Assembly (NCBI GenBank): GCA_037013495.1
Contig: CM072811.1
Location: forward strand, 20,073,659 to 20,137,658
Origin: Hippophae tibetana
Lineage: Eukaryota > Streptophyta > Magnoliopsida > Rosales > Elaeagnaceae
Direction of reading: 5' to 3'
Length of the DNA: 64,000 nt
The translations under genes and the position numbers were made by a program. Below the pieces are notes generated by a model that had not been told where the DNA came from, did not search any database, and was given only the letters and a program-made list of their open reading frames with translations. The number at the start of each line of letters is the position of its first letter. Position 1 is the first letter of the stretch. Shown in pieces: positions 36,641-50,068 of this stretch.

Positions 36641-38480
36641 TGGTATAGAAAGAATAGAATGAAGCTATTATGAGGTGTGAAGAAAGTAGGCGCTAGGGAG
36701 TTCTTCAAATAACCAAAGAGTGACCTCGCTAAGTACCTTGCTATCCATCTTGCTGGGGTGTTTGGTACGCCATATGGTGAGGTAGTGGCGAGCAAAATAC
36801 ATGCCACATGGCAAGGTGGTATAGGTCAAGCCAAAAATTGATGAAAAATAGTTAAAATACTCAACATAAACATCCACATAACAATCAATCCAAAAATGCA
36901 TTCATTTGAGAGCATGACTAAAACTTTATGGGAACATGCATTGTGTGTGAAATGAAAAACATGTTAACTATATTTGTCAACAAGAAATGTTTATATGAAT
37001 CAAGCAAAAATAAGTATACAGTTAAATTGATCTAAACTTCATAAGTCTATGTATAGCCTTTCTCTACTAATATAAATGAATTCTCAATAGAAATCAAAAA
37101 GTCTTAAAAAGTTTGTAAAGATTTTTTGAGGTTTGGATAGAAGAGAAAAAATATTTAAGCAAAGGCATACCTTGAGACAAACAAGTTTTCACTTTAAGCA
37201 TAGAGCTTATAGCCATAAGAGGCAATTCTTTAAACTAAGGATCTTTTCCTTGAAATTTTCAATATTAAAACTCTTAAAGGAAATTCCCAAAGAAGGGACC
37301 TTTTTTCTTCATTTGCAAAATAAAATTTAATCATTGAACCTCCTTCTTTTCATTTTTATTTTTATTTTTCTTTCTTTCTCCCTCTTTTTTAAATAAAGGC
37401 TCAAGAGAAGCAAAATTATCCAAGAGCAAAAAAGTTCAACAAGACAAAGTTGAAACTTAACAATGAGTGCCAAGTAAGTAGGATTGAACATTTAAGCTGG
37501 GCTAGTACGTGCAAAGAAAGCAAAGAATCCACACAAACTTCTCAAACATAACCATACAAATTCACAGTGTTATTACATGTGTATGAAACGTTCTTCCCTT
37601 TTTTTTTATAAAAACTTCATAAGAGATTAGTCATATAACCTTTTAGAGAATATACATATCAAAATAGTCACACATCCATTTATGTCAAAAGCCTCTCAAC
37701 CAGAAAGCAACAAAGATCACAACAACAGATAAACTTAAAAAGATAGGAAAGTAGGACATAATAATTTTCCAAATAGTTTTGAGAAAAGATTAGGAGGGGA
37801 GGCAAGGAGTGTCACAATATCAAACACATCAATGACATTTAATATGTTTATTTTTGTTAAATTTTGTGTTTAAACAAAAGAAATAAAATATGTAGACAAA
37901 CAATAAGAGTCACAAGATAAATGACAAGAACCAAAAGAGATAAGAGAAAAGAACATAAAAACTCCTAAAAAGATCACACATAAATAGTGATCAAACATCA
38001 TCCCTCCTTTTAATTTATTTATGAGGGGCATCTAATTCAAGAAATAGCCTTTGTGTAATGTAAAATACAGAATATAAGGTACTCGAGGTTTTCTTAGTTT
38101 ATTATTTCTTGAAAATCATGTCGAGTTACTCAAATACATCAAACTAAATGGTCGTTTAAAAGTAGATTTGTATCTTTCTACATTGTGTCTCAAGTGCATG
38201 ATGCAACCAGTTTGAATATGGTTAGATAGCCATAATAGTAACATTCTGACAAAGGAGATGGGGGTGACTAGGGAGGAAAACTCTGAGTAGTACTTCTCAT
38301 GTATATAAAACAAAGCCTAGCAAGGTAGTTAGTAGTGCCACATAGACACAAACATTGGAGTTAGAAAATATGGGTCTTTAACTCTAAGAAGCAGCACAAA
38401 TAGGAGAAAAATATAAGAAGATGAAGTGCTCACATTATCTTTCACACAAGGATGAGTAGTAAATTTCCAACAGTGTGGTA
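36640..38480 (-). other. Internal region of the Sirevirus-like element, unassigned
   Basis: Short open frames on both strands only. I cannot assign any family domain here. T-rich and A-rich patches occur at 37335-37395. Confidence 0.45.
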
Positions 38481-40330
38481 TCAAGTGCCCAATTTCACCT
38501 TGCTTGAAGCATATAGATGAATGAACACGATAGACTTGCCTCTTGGGTCAGTGAAAACAAACTTCAATTTTACATTTTGATTAGAAGCTTTTACAAATTT
38601 ATTCAAGCCTACTATTGAAGTTGAAACCTTCTTATTGCAACCAATACCATGCTTATCCCTAAACGTATTTGTGTTGCTAAGAATCTCATTTAGGTTTTTT
38701 GAGCCAATCATAATTTTATTCAAACTAGAGGTAGAGTGCTCTAGTTCCTTCTCACTGACTTTGAGTTTTTCCTTTAGGGAATAATCAAATTTTCTTTTCT
38801 TTAGGAAAATGTTTCAAGATAATCTGTTGAATTTTTCAAAATCCCAACTTTTTTATTCAATTGTTCAATCTCAATTTTTATCTCGATAAGAGAGTATGCC
38901 ATGTATTCCTTTGTACTCTCTAGAACTATGATTTTCTTCTTCAATCTTTCTACCTTGGTGTTTTGATTAGAAGAGGGAGCAATACTCACAAATAGTTGAT
39001 TAGTTTTACTAGAGATGGGAACCTTCAATTGTTCCTTAAGTTGATTACTTTTTTCTAGTTTTACATTAAATTTCTCAGGCAGATATGAATGTCTCCGTTG
39101 AATAACCTCACATTTTCTAATCATATCAATTTATTGGTCATCAACAGAGGACTTCTTTTCCTCAATATTTTTCTTCAAGGAATTTATCTTGTCTTCCTTA
39201 TCATCAAGGCTTTCCAAGGCCTTTTTAGTTTCCTCTTTAGACTTGATGTACTCTAATAAGAGAGCATTGTAGGAGTCAAGCAACTCATCTTGCATATCAT
39301 CATCATTATCAATATCAATTATCTCATGAACTTTTGAGGAAACAGTCAAAGGATCAATGACACTATTAGAGGTAGAAAAGTCTAGAAAATTAGTGTCATC
39401 CTCATCATCAAAACTGGTACTATCCAAAATATTAACCTTAGATTTCATAGCATGCTTATTCATGCGATTTTATGTATGAAAGCACCTTGTATAAATATGA
39501 TTAGGTTTTCCATATTAGAAGCATTTGATTTTATTCAAGTGTATTTTACTTGACTTCTTAGAATCATTTATCAATTCTTGATCAACTTTAATATATTTTG
39601 AGGATTTTAAACTTGAAGTATCTCTTGAAATTAATATAGACCATGGTCCCAAAATATTTGCTTGTGTTGCTTCCTTTGGTAGTTTTGAGAGCCTAGCTTT
39701 TACCTTTCTTGGGAGAAATTTGTTCCTACCTTGGTAAGAGGTGATGTAGTTTGAAGAATAATATGTCACCAATTAGCTCATTCATAGAGAGCTCACTAGG
39801 TTTGTACATTGACACAAGTACATTAACCTTAGTATGAAATCTATAAGGTAGATTTGTGATGATTTTTTTTCTATATGCTTTTCTTTGCTAATGGGTCTAC
39901 CCAGGTTGTAAGCATAGTTGACAATATTAGAGAATTATACATAAAAAATTTCAAATGTCTCGTCTTCTTACATAATGTACAATTCAAGGTCTTTATTTAG
40001 CTTAAGCATTCTAGACCTCTTAACAACAAATGTTCCTTCATGAGTTATCTTAGGGATATCCTAAGCTTGTTTTGATGAGGTACAACTTTGAATCCTTCTA
40101 TATTCATTAGGTGACACAGCCCTAATGATAGCATATAAACCCTTATTGTTCCATTCAAACTCTTTAGATCTTTATTTAGTAAATTCAATCATTGGTTTTG
40201 GAATCACAGTATTATCAGGTAGGGTTTTAGTGGGATAGGTCCAGAAATTCTCCACAAGGAACTACATATAGTCTTATTAGGACCATAAGAAGGCCCTCAT
40301 TTAATATTTTCAATTGGCGTAGTTTAGCCC
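38480..40330 (-). other. gag region of the Sirevirus-like element
   Basis: Fossil coding region. The front (about 40250-39780) resembles the UBN2-type copia gag (LNKDLELYIM, NYAYNLGRPI, MYKPSELSMNELIGD). An acidic segment follows (EIIDIDNDDDMQDELLDSY near 39330), then long coiled-coil segments rich in Lys/Glu/Leu (about 39240-38810). The end (about 38720-38500) carries the gag-end word NKIMIGSKNLNEIL. Acidic and coiled-coil gag ends are typical of Sirevirus relatives. Confidence 0.72.
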
Positions 40331-40469
40331 ATAAAAAAATAGAGGTCTACCTACATTACCTCATTCTCCTAACTCCATCAGAGAGACTATATATGTGTAA
40401 AGGTACAAGTTAAGAAGATCAATACTTGAGTTATTAAGTCCAAAAGGGTGCACCAACTTTGATACCGAT

Positions 40470-41686
40470 TGAAAAAGTCCACAACTCGGTACACTACTAG
40501 GGTAAATATATGCAGACTTTATAAGGACTTAACACTAACTCATATAGAAAGGAAAAACAAACACTTATGCAGTATACATAGTTGGAGCATAAACAATATA
40601 ATATCATATAAGCAAATAACTTTGAACAATAGATATTATATAAACTCAACAAAAAGTAGGGAAGAATATAATGGCTTTCTAATAAGAGTTTAAACTTTTA
40701 GTATGTTGTAACATACACACCTTAAACTAAGATTGTACTAACATAACATTAGATCATGCATAAAAACTTATGTAACAAGGTAAACCAATATAGAGACTGT
40801 ATCTATATGTTAACACCCTCAAGCTTCTTAAAGCAATCATTTAGCAACAAATAATTCACTAAATAGTAAACAAGTTACAACACTAATACACAATAAAACC
40901 ATGATTACCTCTATCAGCCAAGACCTTCATCCAAACTGCGTACTATTGCTCTTAACTTGCTACTTCCATAATAACTTGGTTCAACACAAGAACCCGGTTA
41001 TCCTTCATAGCTGACACCACCCAGTGTGATGTGATTGAAAACCCAAGATCAAGTAATTGGATATGAAAATATCACACTCTCAAGGGACACACATTCAAAC
41101 ACTAATATCAAATCATATATAGCAGACACGCAGTGAAACCACGTACATACACATCTTACGATTTGATTACTAAACTCACTAAGCAACACATACTTAAATA
41201 CAGTCTCTCCAAAATAATTTCAATTATAGATATAAATTTCAGAGTGAACTTTTATAGATTTCATTTTTTTTAACAAGGGATAAAGAAGAGAGAAAATAGT
41301 GGGGTACTTATAGCATTTGAATTTGCCACCTTGCCAAGGGTGATGGTGAGATTAGTGCTAAACTCATTAGGAAAGTGCTAAAATTTGCATTTTTCCATTT
41401 CCAGAAATGCTGAGTACAATCCATAAATACTCATATATGAAACACTCCAAAAACCACAAGTAAAAACTTCAGCAAGCATAAACGTCGACACACATGAAAA
41501 CCAACTCTGTGGTATGTGTAAGCATGCTTGCATACAAAGTATACCTAATTATATGCATGTATGAATTACTAATTTGTAGTAACCAACTCTACATAGAGGA
41601 AGACAAATACACTAAGTAAAAAAGAATAAACATTGTGTTTTGAACACGGGAAGCCAACACACAAATACAAGTATAATGTGGCTTAC
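40470..41686 (-). repeat. 5' LTR of the Sirevirus-like element
   Basis: Aligns with 33700-34972. It is followed on the reverse strand by the primer-site-like GGTATCAAAGTTGG (40453-40466). Its other flank (41687-41770) resembles the sequence inside the 3' LTR (34973-35050), hinting at a tandem arrangement. Confidence 0.8.
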
Positions 41687-41838
41687 ATATTACACTCATT
41701 CATTTACTAGTACATGTTCAAAACATGAATCAAGAAAATATTTATCATGAGAATTCCATATGTAGGTACAATTACATTAAGGTTGATTTTTTTTCCTAAT
41801 TTAAATAAGCAACCGTGACCTAGTTAAGGGAGTGGAAA

Positions 41839-43527
41839 TGATGATAACTGTATTTTATATAGTTATTTTCATCTATTTTATTAATTATAATTGCTATGTT
41901 CTTCATATTTTTAGTTAATTTTAGTTTAATAAATTAGTATTTACTGTTTTTTTATATTTTAAGAAAATTAAATAATTTGTATCGAAAACTTACTTAATTG
42001 CTAATTTATGTCCACAAATATAATTTTAAATAAAAGAGTGCTTAATTGCAATTTATAAAAATCTAAAATATAATTTAAATTAATATTGGGCTTAATTTTA
42101 ATTAATAAAAGTTTTAAAATTTAATTTAAATTAGAAAATGGCTTAATTGTAATTAGGGAAAGTTGAAAATGTAATTTGAATTAAATTTGTGGGACAAAAT
42201 ACAATTAATTAAAGTTTAATTTCTGCACAGGTGAGAAGAAGTCCACGTGCGGAACGTGGACTGTCAGATCAGTGAAGAAACGGCTATGATGCGCGCGTCT
42301 TTATCACACCTGACCAACTCGCGTGGGTGCAGGTTTATGTATTTCATGCCGCTCGGTGCTGAGTAGGGCCCACCTGCCGCGCAGGCCGACGTGTAGGTGG
42401 GACCCACGTGTCTGACGCGTCCAGCCGCTGTCCCCCCACGTTTCGCGCGCCCCAATCCCGTGCGACAATCTATCGTGCACCCATTCCCTGCAACCAATGA
42501 GGTGATGCCACGTGTCCCACTATTTTCAGTGAATCAGATCGCGACACGTGGCAGCGTGAATTTAAAAAATGAGCAGCGATGCCTATGTTCCCCTGCGTTT
42601 TCGATACCAGTTTGCGTTTTCGATATAATTTTGTCCCCCACGTGTAATATTTAATTATTTTTGCCATATCTCTTTGTCCCCCGTATGTGTTAAAAATATA
42701 TTTTTAAATATATATTTTTAGAAATTTGATGTTATAAATAGGGGATAGTATGATAGAGTAAAAAAGTTTTTTGGGAGAGTTTAGTTTTTGAGATTTTTTT
42801 GTATTGTTCGGTTCTGGATTGTAGAACACACAGAAGCCATTTTTGGCTTCTGTTGTGTTCTGCGTATGCCAAATATTTGTGCTAAGAGATGTTTTAATTT
42901 TTTGTTTTCTTCATCTCATTTTTCTTAAACTACTGTAATTTTTATTTTAAATTTATGAAGTAATTTAATTTTTCTAGGGTTGCATTTGATCTAAATTTAT
43001 GAAGCTTTTATTTTAATTATTTTTGAACGATTTATAATACGTTGGAGTTGTTTATTCTATTTTGTGCTTAATTCTTTTGATTATTTACGAATTTTATCAA
43101 ATGATCTGTGGCACATAAATAAACTTGGAAGATGCATTTTTGTGTATATTGCTCATAGATAGAATAACATGTATGATTAAGGATAGGAATATATCCTAAT
43201 TGTATGTGTGGTCATTTGAGAACTTAGAACGTAATGAATCTTGTTGAACTTAATTCTCATAGGAATATAGTGAATTAATTTAACGAGGTATGTTTATACG
43301 GAGCTCGGAAGAGATGTATGGATAAAATAAGAAGTTTTCGGTTGACAAATTAAATGTACTAAAAAATATAAATAAATAAAAAATAACATGATTTGAGTTG
43401 ATTAATATGGTGAAAAATTGTAATCCTAGATTTCTTTTATTTTGTTATTAAACTCTTTTCTTAATTTTTTTACAAATCAACGATCGTTTTGAATAAAATC
43501 AGAGAGAGATAATTGTAGTACTCAACA
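41839..43527 (+). repeat. Stand-alone LTR, Ty3/gypsy type likely
   Basis: Begins TGATGATAACTG and probably ends CTCAACA at 43527. It has an AT-rich first part, a GC-rich promoter block, a TATA box, and a T-rich leader with a hairpin-forming pair GAAGCCA/TGGCTTC (42834-42852). Then comes an AT-rich tail. No internal genes are attached to it. I saw no exact target duplication, so the right end is uncertain. The TGATGA start is shared with the LTRs at 6853 and 54514. Confidence 0.6.
42230..42740 (+). promoter_or_regulatory. G-box-dense LTR promoter
   Basis: Five exact CACGTG G-boxes lie within 400 bases (42244, 42405, 42509, 42545, 42639). There is also a CCAAT box (42494) and a TATAAATA box (42733-42740), all in a GC-rich island surrounded by AT-rich DNA. 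Several are of the form CCACGTG or ACACGTGGC, the core of abscisic-acid-response elements bound by bZIP factors. Function is inferred from motif identity only. Confidence 0.65.
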
Positions 43528-43802
43528 AAGTATGCATTCTTATCTCACATCCCATGAATCTTTTCAGGAGCTATATTCCAACTTGACTAAGCATTCCTTA
43601 TAAATATGAATTAAGAAAATAACATAGCGAAAATATAAAATAACATACTTAATTCAACACCCAATAAAAATAACCAACAGTGAGAAAGGAAAAAACTACC
43701 ATAAAAATACTAGTGATTGTGTTTCTTATAGACTCCTTTCTAGACTAGCAATAAAAATAAGCATGACACACAATAATAGCATGTGAGATAAGAATGCATA
43801 CT
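43528..43802. repeat. Element bounded by 22-base inverted repeats
   Basis: AGTATGCATTCTTATCTCAC (43529 onward) is repeated in reverse complement at 43781-43802. The 230 bases between are AT-rich and non-coding. The size and ends suggest a MITE-like insertion, or a hairpin of the Sirevirus internal region. No target duplication was established. Confidence 0.5.
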
Positions 43803-43918
43803 ATAACAATTAAATATTTACAATCACTTCAAGACTTTATATATATAGGAACATATTTGATAAATAATGATTGTATTCTCACAACATGACATCAAACAAA
43901 ACATATCGTATCTTAAGA

Positions 43919-45610
43919 ATGAGTTTGATACCTGGTACATAACCAGGGTAAGGAGATACTGATACCTTAGAGACTCACACTAGACTTGCATCCAGATAAA
44001 AAGTAAGCAATATAAATTAATCAAGAAGTAGGTAAATTAATTTAGTATAACAAAAGCAATAAATAGAAAGCTTAGGCATACTACAAGTAAAGGAAGGAAA
44101 GCATGCAACTACATAAATCAAATAAGATTTCTAATCAGAGTCTAGATCTAATATGTTTGCACATACACGATGGAGACTCAAATTATACAACACACAGTAG
44201 GTTAAACATGCATAACAATAATGAAAGAATCCAAGGCCTTATATACAATCTAGTTAAGGAGACACTGACTTTTTAAGGACTCGATTAATACGCAAACAAC
44301 AAAAGGATAAACACTTTACATCTAATCACTATAGAAATACAAATAATCAGACACAAATAGTATTATAAAGAAGATGTAATATTCAGTATTCAGAATATAG
44401 GCAATAAATAAAGAAATCTTTCTAATCATATATTAAACTTCAATATGTAAAAACATACATAATTCAAACTCTGATTGTACTAGCCAAATATTAGAGCACG
44501 CAAAATACCAGATATAACAAGGTAAACCCATATAGAACCACTATGGAAACCATGAAACAACAAAAAGATTCACTAAGCAACTTGCTGCCTCCGTAATAAC
44601 CTTGTTTGATATACGAACTCAACTTTCCTCTAAAACCAACAAGACCTAACATGGTGTGATTAGTAATTTTAGATTAGTAACATGAAATGAAAACAAATAA
44701 CAACCTTGAGGACTACCATCAATCACGAACAACCAATAAACATCGTGGGATATACAGTCAATCCACTAACCATAAATTATTTGTATAGAACACATAATCA
44801 ACCACGTATTGCACACAACCAAAGTGGGACACATAGTCAACCATTTATCACACATAACTAAATATATGATAACTCAAACAATTTGGCTCAATTCACTCTC
44901 ATATATTTGTGCACACAAATGAAAAAGTTTCATCGTAATAACTACCAACTGACACATGACTCATAGCCATATAGGATCCTTACATAAAATCCACTTGCAA
45001 ACACCACCTCAAGTACTTACCACTCAAGAGCATGCTTTTTTTCTACACAGTTATGAATCACTAATACTGAACAATACTCAAGATAATAATGATCAAGAAA
45101 TAGAAAAATGAGATATCAATTTAACAAAGCTTTACTACAACTTTTTTTGAATGAAAAATACAAAGAGAAGAGGGGTTATTATAGAATTCATCCAAGCTCA
45201 CGTGCTTGCTTATTAAGGGTCCTCATCGACCACCTCACTAGGGATTCAAAAAAGGCCTCTTTGTGGTCAGAAAAATCTCATTTTTTGTTTCCAAAATTAT
45301 CGAGTAATTTTCATAAATACTCGCTTCCAAAATAAAATAAAAACATAAGTGACAACATCAGCTCACTTGCACTCTTGCTCTTCGAAAACCACAATGCTCA
45401 ATCTAGCATGTACATTATGAAAACTAACCTCGTGGTATATGTAAACATGCTTGCATACGAAGTGTACCTAACTATATGTATATGTGTCCTTTATTGATTG
45501 TCAATAACCAACCTTGCACAAAGGAAGAAAAAATCAATAAGTAAAATAAACAGATTTCGTGTTTTACACATAGGAAGCCAACATCGTCACAAAAGACTAT
45601 AGAACTTACA
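43919..45610 (-). repeat. Third, more diverged LTR of the Sirevirus-like family
   Basis: Shares ordered blocks with 33700-34972 and 40470-41686, such as CCAGGGTAAGGAGATAC, GTACCTAACTATATG and ACCAACCTTGCACAAAGGAAG, and the ending GAACTTACA. It is about 400 bases longer than the other two. Its first 300 bases appear twice (43919-44230 and 44231-44540). On the reverse strand it is followed by GGTATCAAACTC, again like a methionine-tRNA primer site, so it was once joined to internal sequence. Confidence 0.65.
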
Positions 45611-48600
45611 TATTGAATCATAATTACAGTGCTCAAATGACTCATATTCAGATACTATTGCATACATATTTAAGTACATTTAATTTAGGCTTTTGGTTGA
45701 ATCAATTTTGACGTTGTATGATTGAGTTGTAAGCTTTTTTATTAGATTAATCCCACTCTAGATTGATCTCTAAATGATCTTCAATCAATCATGTCAAACT
45801 ATGTAACTTATAAAAAAGACATTTGGAAAGAGGAATCAATCCCCTATTGGCATTACATTTTTTGATAGGAATTTATCCCTCTCATAGTGGGAAAGATTCC
45901 CTTGATAGAAATTGATCAATTTTGTCTTGTTTTATACATTTTTAATCCGAGACAACTACCAACTTCTTATTGTATTTTTCCACATCATATGAATGATATT
46001 TTTTTCATATAGATTTTCTTTAAATAAATCACTTGTCTTTTATAATTTATATACATAACTACATAGCATTTTTTAGGAGCATAAAGTTTTTAGAATTAGT
46101 TTCTCTACTCTTTTGCTCTTCTTTATTTTAGGCTAAACTTGGTTGTCTTATCTTAGATATTCATATCTAAATAATTAATTTTATACGATGATGATAGTAT
46201 AGATCTTAGCCTATATATTTTACTTGTGTTTAATTGAAGTTCTAGAATTCCCTAGTTGGTTTGATTCATCTGTTATATGTTTTGAATCATCTATTTAGGA
46301 TTATTCATTATTAAATCCATTCTAGAACATATATAAATAGTTGTATTTTTGTGCTAACCTTGGTTGCAGGTTGATCCATGAATTTGTCTCATTGGTGATG
46401 AGCTAATTAGAATGGTCGTTTAGATACCACTCACGCTAATCTTAGAAACTATAAAAATAGAGCAGGAGCTTGTAAGTTAGGTATATTAGGACAATATCAT
46501 AGGGAGGGTAACATAAGACCGAGTTTGTACTCATTTGGTTTTCATTGTAGAAAGTTAAATGATTTGGTAGACCAATATTTTTGTCTTAGATCACGGTCAG
46601 GGCCCATGTTTAAAAATATCGTGTTTTATTTTGATTTTTTGCACTTTACTGTTTATATATGATTGTATGTCTGGATACTTTGTTTAGGTTAATAAATTAT
46701 AAATTGGCGAAGTTGAAAAATAATCTCCTCTTTAGAATTATTAGGTCCATTTTAAAACTTTTACTTTTATATGTATACTTTAATTCCAAACTTAGAAAAT
46801 GCACACCATTAGTCTCTAGCATTTCACTTGACTTCATTTGAAACATTAATTGATTTAAAAATGATTAAGAAGATTATTAAACATGAAAGAAGGGTAATGA
46901 AGTCTTTTTATTATTAAATTACTTTTAAGGTACCAAAATTTGTCCAATTAAGATATATGTGTATTAAAATGACAGGTGCTCCTCATATGTCATGCATTTT
47001 TGTTCATATTTTTTATTCAATTATATTTAAATCACCTTAATCACATCATTATATTAAGTTAGAGATTAATAGTGCATATTTTTTTAAAAGGATTGAGTGT
47101 ACCAATAATAAAAACAAATGGACTAAATCTACACCACTTTTCCAAACTGGTAGGTAACATCGTGATATGAAGTAGGAATTGATATAAATAGATTTTTTTT
47201 CCTAGTAAAATTGATATTTTTCATTCAGCCCTATATATTTGAAAATATTAACAAATTTTCTATAATTTAATAAATTTTTCAATAATTTATGCCCTGTAGT
47301 TTTAACGTGTACAGTTACTGTACAATAGCTCAGTTGTATTGGGTACAACTGTGGTAATAATTTTGAGTCTGAAGATTAAATTATATTGATTTGATAGGAG
47401 GTATGAGCCATGTTATTTACTATTGAAAAGCTATATATGGAAATCTATTTTCTATATAATTTCATGGTTTATGATTGGAGCTCCCTATAGAGTTATGTTA
47501 ATTTTAACGAAGAATGTTAATAACTTGCTAGAATCTAAACTTGCTTCGTTTCTTCAAGGGTTTTTCCTATGCACAAGACTTAATTATTGTTATTCTTTGT
47601 TACTTGGTTTCATTAGTATTCTATTCACTATTTGAATGTATTTTTGTTTCTCTAAATTTGGAGGGTTATTTCAAGAATCCTATTTATTCTTTTAGTGTCT
47701 TTTGTGATATGATACTTTATGATTTGATAATGTTTGGGGACATTGAGAGCTCTTTGTGAGTACATTTATTGTATATATCTTTGAAAATCAATTGATGACG
47801 AGCTTCTTTCTTTAATGTGAATCATTGCCTGTTTTTTAGTTTTATATATGACATTTATCAAAAGTAATATGAGAAAAATTATATAAAATTGATCTCGTTA
47901 GTTTGTATTTAATTTTTTATTTATTTATATGAAAGCAATATGTGAAATGAAATTGAAATTGTTAATCAATTAAATTTTATTGTTATTTATTTATTTAAAA
48001 ATATATGAATTTATAAAAAATGGTTGTGTTGCCACAATCACAATTGTATTGCTATTATAAATTTTCATTAAAATAGTGTAACTGATTCTAATAATATAAT
48101 ACACAATTTATATGCTTTTGTTACAATAAAAATTAATGTGTCAATATCATTATTCTAAAAAAATATAAAAATCAATAAGTGAAAAAATTGAAAAAAATAT
48201 TTGCAAAAATGTATTTGTCACACTTCGAAAAATGAATACATATGTTAGGAAGTATGGATAGATTAAAATATATTTATAAAAAAATTATATATTAAAAAGG
48301 GTACTTTTAAAATAACAATTGCGAGATATCCGATAGCTTAAAATATTTCATCATTTTGAAAACTATTTCATACTTAATTCAGATAAAAAGAAAACATACG
48401 ATTGAAGATAAATTTAAAACATGAAAAACCATACATAAAATGTTTATATGGATCTCAGCATTCAATGACACTTTTATAGGGTAAAAATGAATTAATAAAA
48501 TAAAGAAATATACCTTAGTCTACTTCTTGATCAATATTAGTCCATATTTCACCTTTGTTGATGTTTACTCTCAAAAATAAGCACTAAGCTAAACTAGCCC

Positions 48601-49458
48601 AATAGAAGTCTATTCCATGCAGTATATTACAATATAAAAATAATGCATGTAGTGTGAAGTAAAGGTTTCATGCATGTCCGAAAATACAATAATCATGTAT
48701 AGTATATAGTTATGAGATATTTTATTTAAAACCTTGATGTACCTATACTTACTCGCGTACTGAACCAGAATGAGTATACATTCTAGGTAACCAATGCATG
48801 CTCATACAAAAATATGTAATACTAGTCATAAATTCATATACAATGAAATATCCATGTGTATTAGTTGTTTCTGAGATACATAGGTGATCAACTTTGAAAC
48901 CTAATGTACGGTCATACTTTGATATACATATGGTATATGTATTGGTCAAAATCCAAGATACATGGGTGGATAACTATGAGATGTATGAGAGGTTAATCTA
49001 CGAGACCTAATATGTAGCCATACTACAAACCCAATGTAAGGACAAACTTTAAGTTACACGTTTAAATGAGTACCTGTGATCTGTATAAATCCTATCTTCT
49101 ATAATTAGTATCCTTAAGGTACCAAACTCCACAAGACTAATACAAGTAATACTCTCCACCAAAAAATTCTCATGATGCATGCATAAAATCACAGATATTA
49201 TGTACATTTTAAATATCACATCACATATTGTAAAATCACGAGTAACAGTATAAACATTAACATTATATATTATATCATAAAAATGTACATAAGCCTCTAT
49301 TAAATAATTAAACATGGAATTTGTGTTTCACAATTTTTAGACACATGAATACACATGCCAATTTATAAAAGAATTCATGAAGAAAAAGTGGAGTAATTCC
49401 TTACCTAATAATATATCTGTCTTGTAATTCTACTCCTATGACTAGCTCATTTTCGTTT
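45611..49458. other. AT-rich intergenic DNA, no gene seen
   Basis: No recognised gene or element on either strand. 45690-46650 has more mixed composition and may be LTR-like debris (for example TTAGGACAATATCATAGGGA near 46491-46510), but I cannot place it. Open frames near 47423-47759 are hydrophobic by virtue of T-richness and match nothing. Confidence 0.5.
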
Positions 49459-50068
49459 TGAGAAAAAAGTAACATAAGTTGTTATCTAAGTATTAGCAAT
49501 ATTCTCTACTAAATTACTTATTGTAAAAATCAACTCTTAAAAGTAGATTTTACCTTATCGATTATGTCAAAATATAAACTAATAATTTCTCATCTTGACA
49601 CTTCACTCTTTCTAACTCGAATGCTTGGATATTTAATCCCTGAACCAATAGCATAGAAATGTACCAAAATGGTAATATTTAGGAATGATAAATATTTCAG
49701 AGAGAGAAGAAATGAAATTTTGGTGTGAGAAAGAGAGCGACATTTTTGCCATTTTATAGCCAATACTGATGCTCAACATTTACCCTCACGGATGGTGCTC
49801 TGAGTAACATGATAAGGTCCTGGTAAGCATGAAAAAGGTACTCACCACCTATTGGCCAAGCCTTTCCATCTATCTTTTCGATACTCATAGGCCCCTCACT
49901 GTCCATCTATTCAAGGAAGGGTGGCGAGCTTGATCCAAACAGTCAAAATATTGCATAATAAATCTAATTTTCATATGGAATGTCCCGATAAGTTGCTAAC
50001 TCTAAAATATTACTCAAAATAAAATTCCATGAAATTCTTAAAATTAGTTACAAGGACTCGGGGTTTCA
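49459..50068 (-). repeat. 3' LTR of the Tekay/Del-like remnant
   Basis: Aligns with 51360-51990. Shared blocks: GAAGAAATGAAATTTTGGT, TTTTATAGCCAAT.CTGATGC, ATTCCATGAAATTCTTAAAA. It starts TGAAACC on the reverse strand, directly after a purine tract. Confidence 0.78.

Larger units (their letters stand above)
33700..41686 (-). mobile_element. Sirevirus-like Ty1/copia element, reverse strand
   Basis: Two related LTRs bound the element (33700-34972 and 40470-41686). Read on the reverse strand: 5' LTR, a primer site (about 40456-40468) reading GGTATCAAAGTTGG, near the methionine-tRNA site TGGTATCAGAGC. Then come a long gag region with coiled coil (about 40330-38480) and a reading-frame region in the envelope-like position (about 36640-35940). 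Last are several AAAGGGAG-type purine tracts and the 3' LTR. Repeated purine tracts and the word TTTGACAATGA near 35467 (reverse: TCATTGTCAAAAAGGGAGAA) are Sirevirus hallmarks. It is broken in many places. LTRs differ by roughly 15-20 percent by eye, so it is old. No clear target duplication. Confidence 0.8.

Noticed and set aside
42264-42667. Reverse and forward frames in the GC-rich block as coding genes
   Set aside because: They lie in an LTR promoter block full of G-boxes. The frames overlap on both strands and resemble no protein.
47423-47759. Two hydrophobic + frames as a membrane protein gene
   Set aside because: Phe/Leu/Ile/Tyr richness follows from T-rich DNA. No introns, start context or family match.
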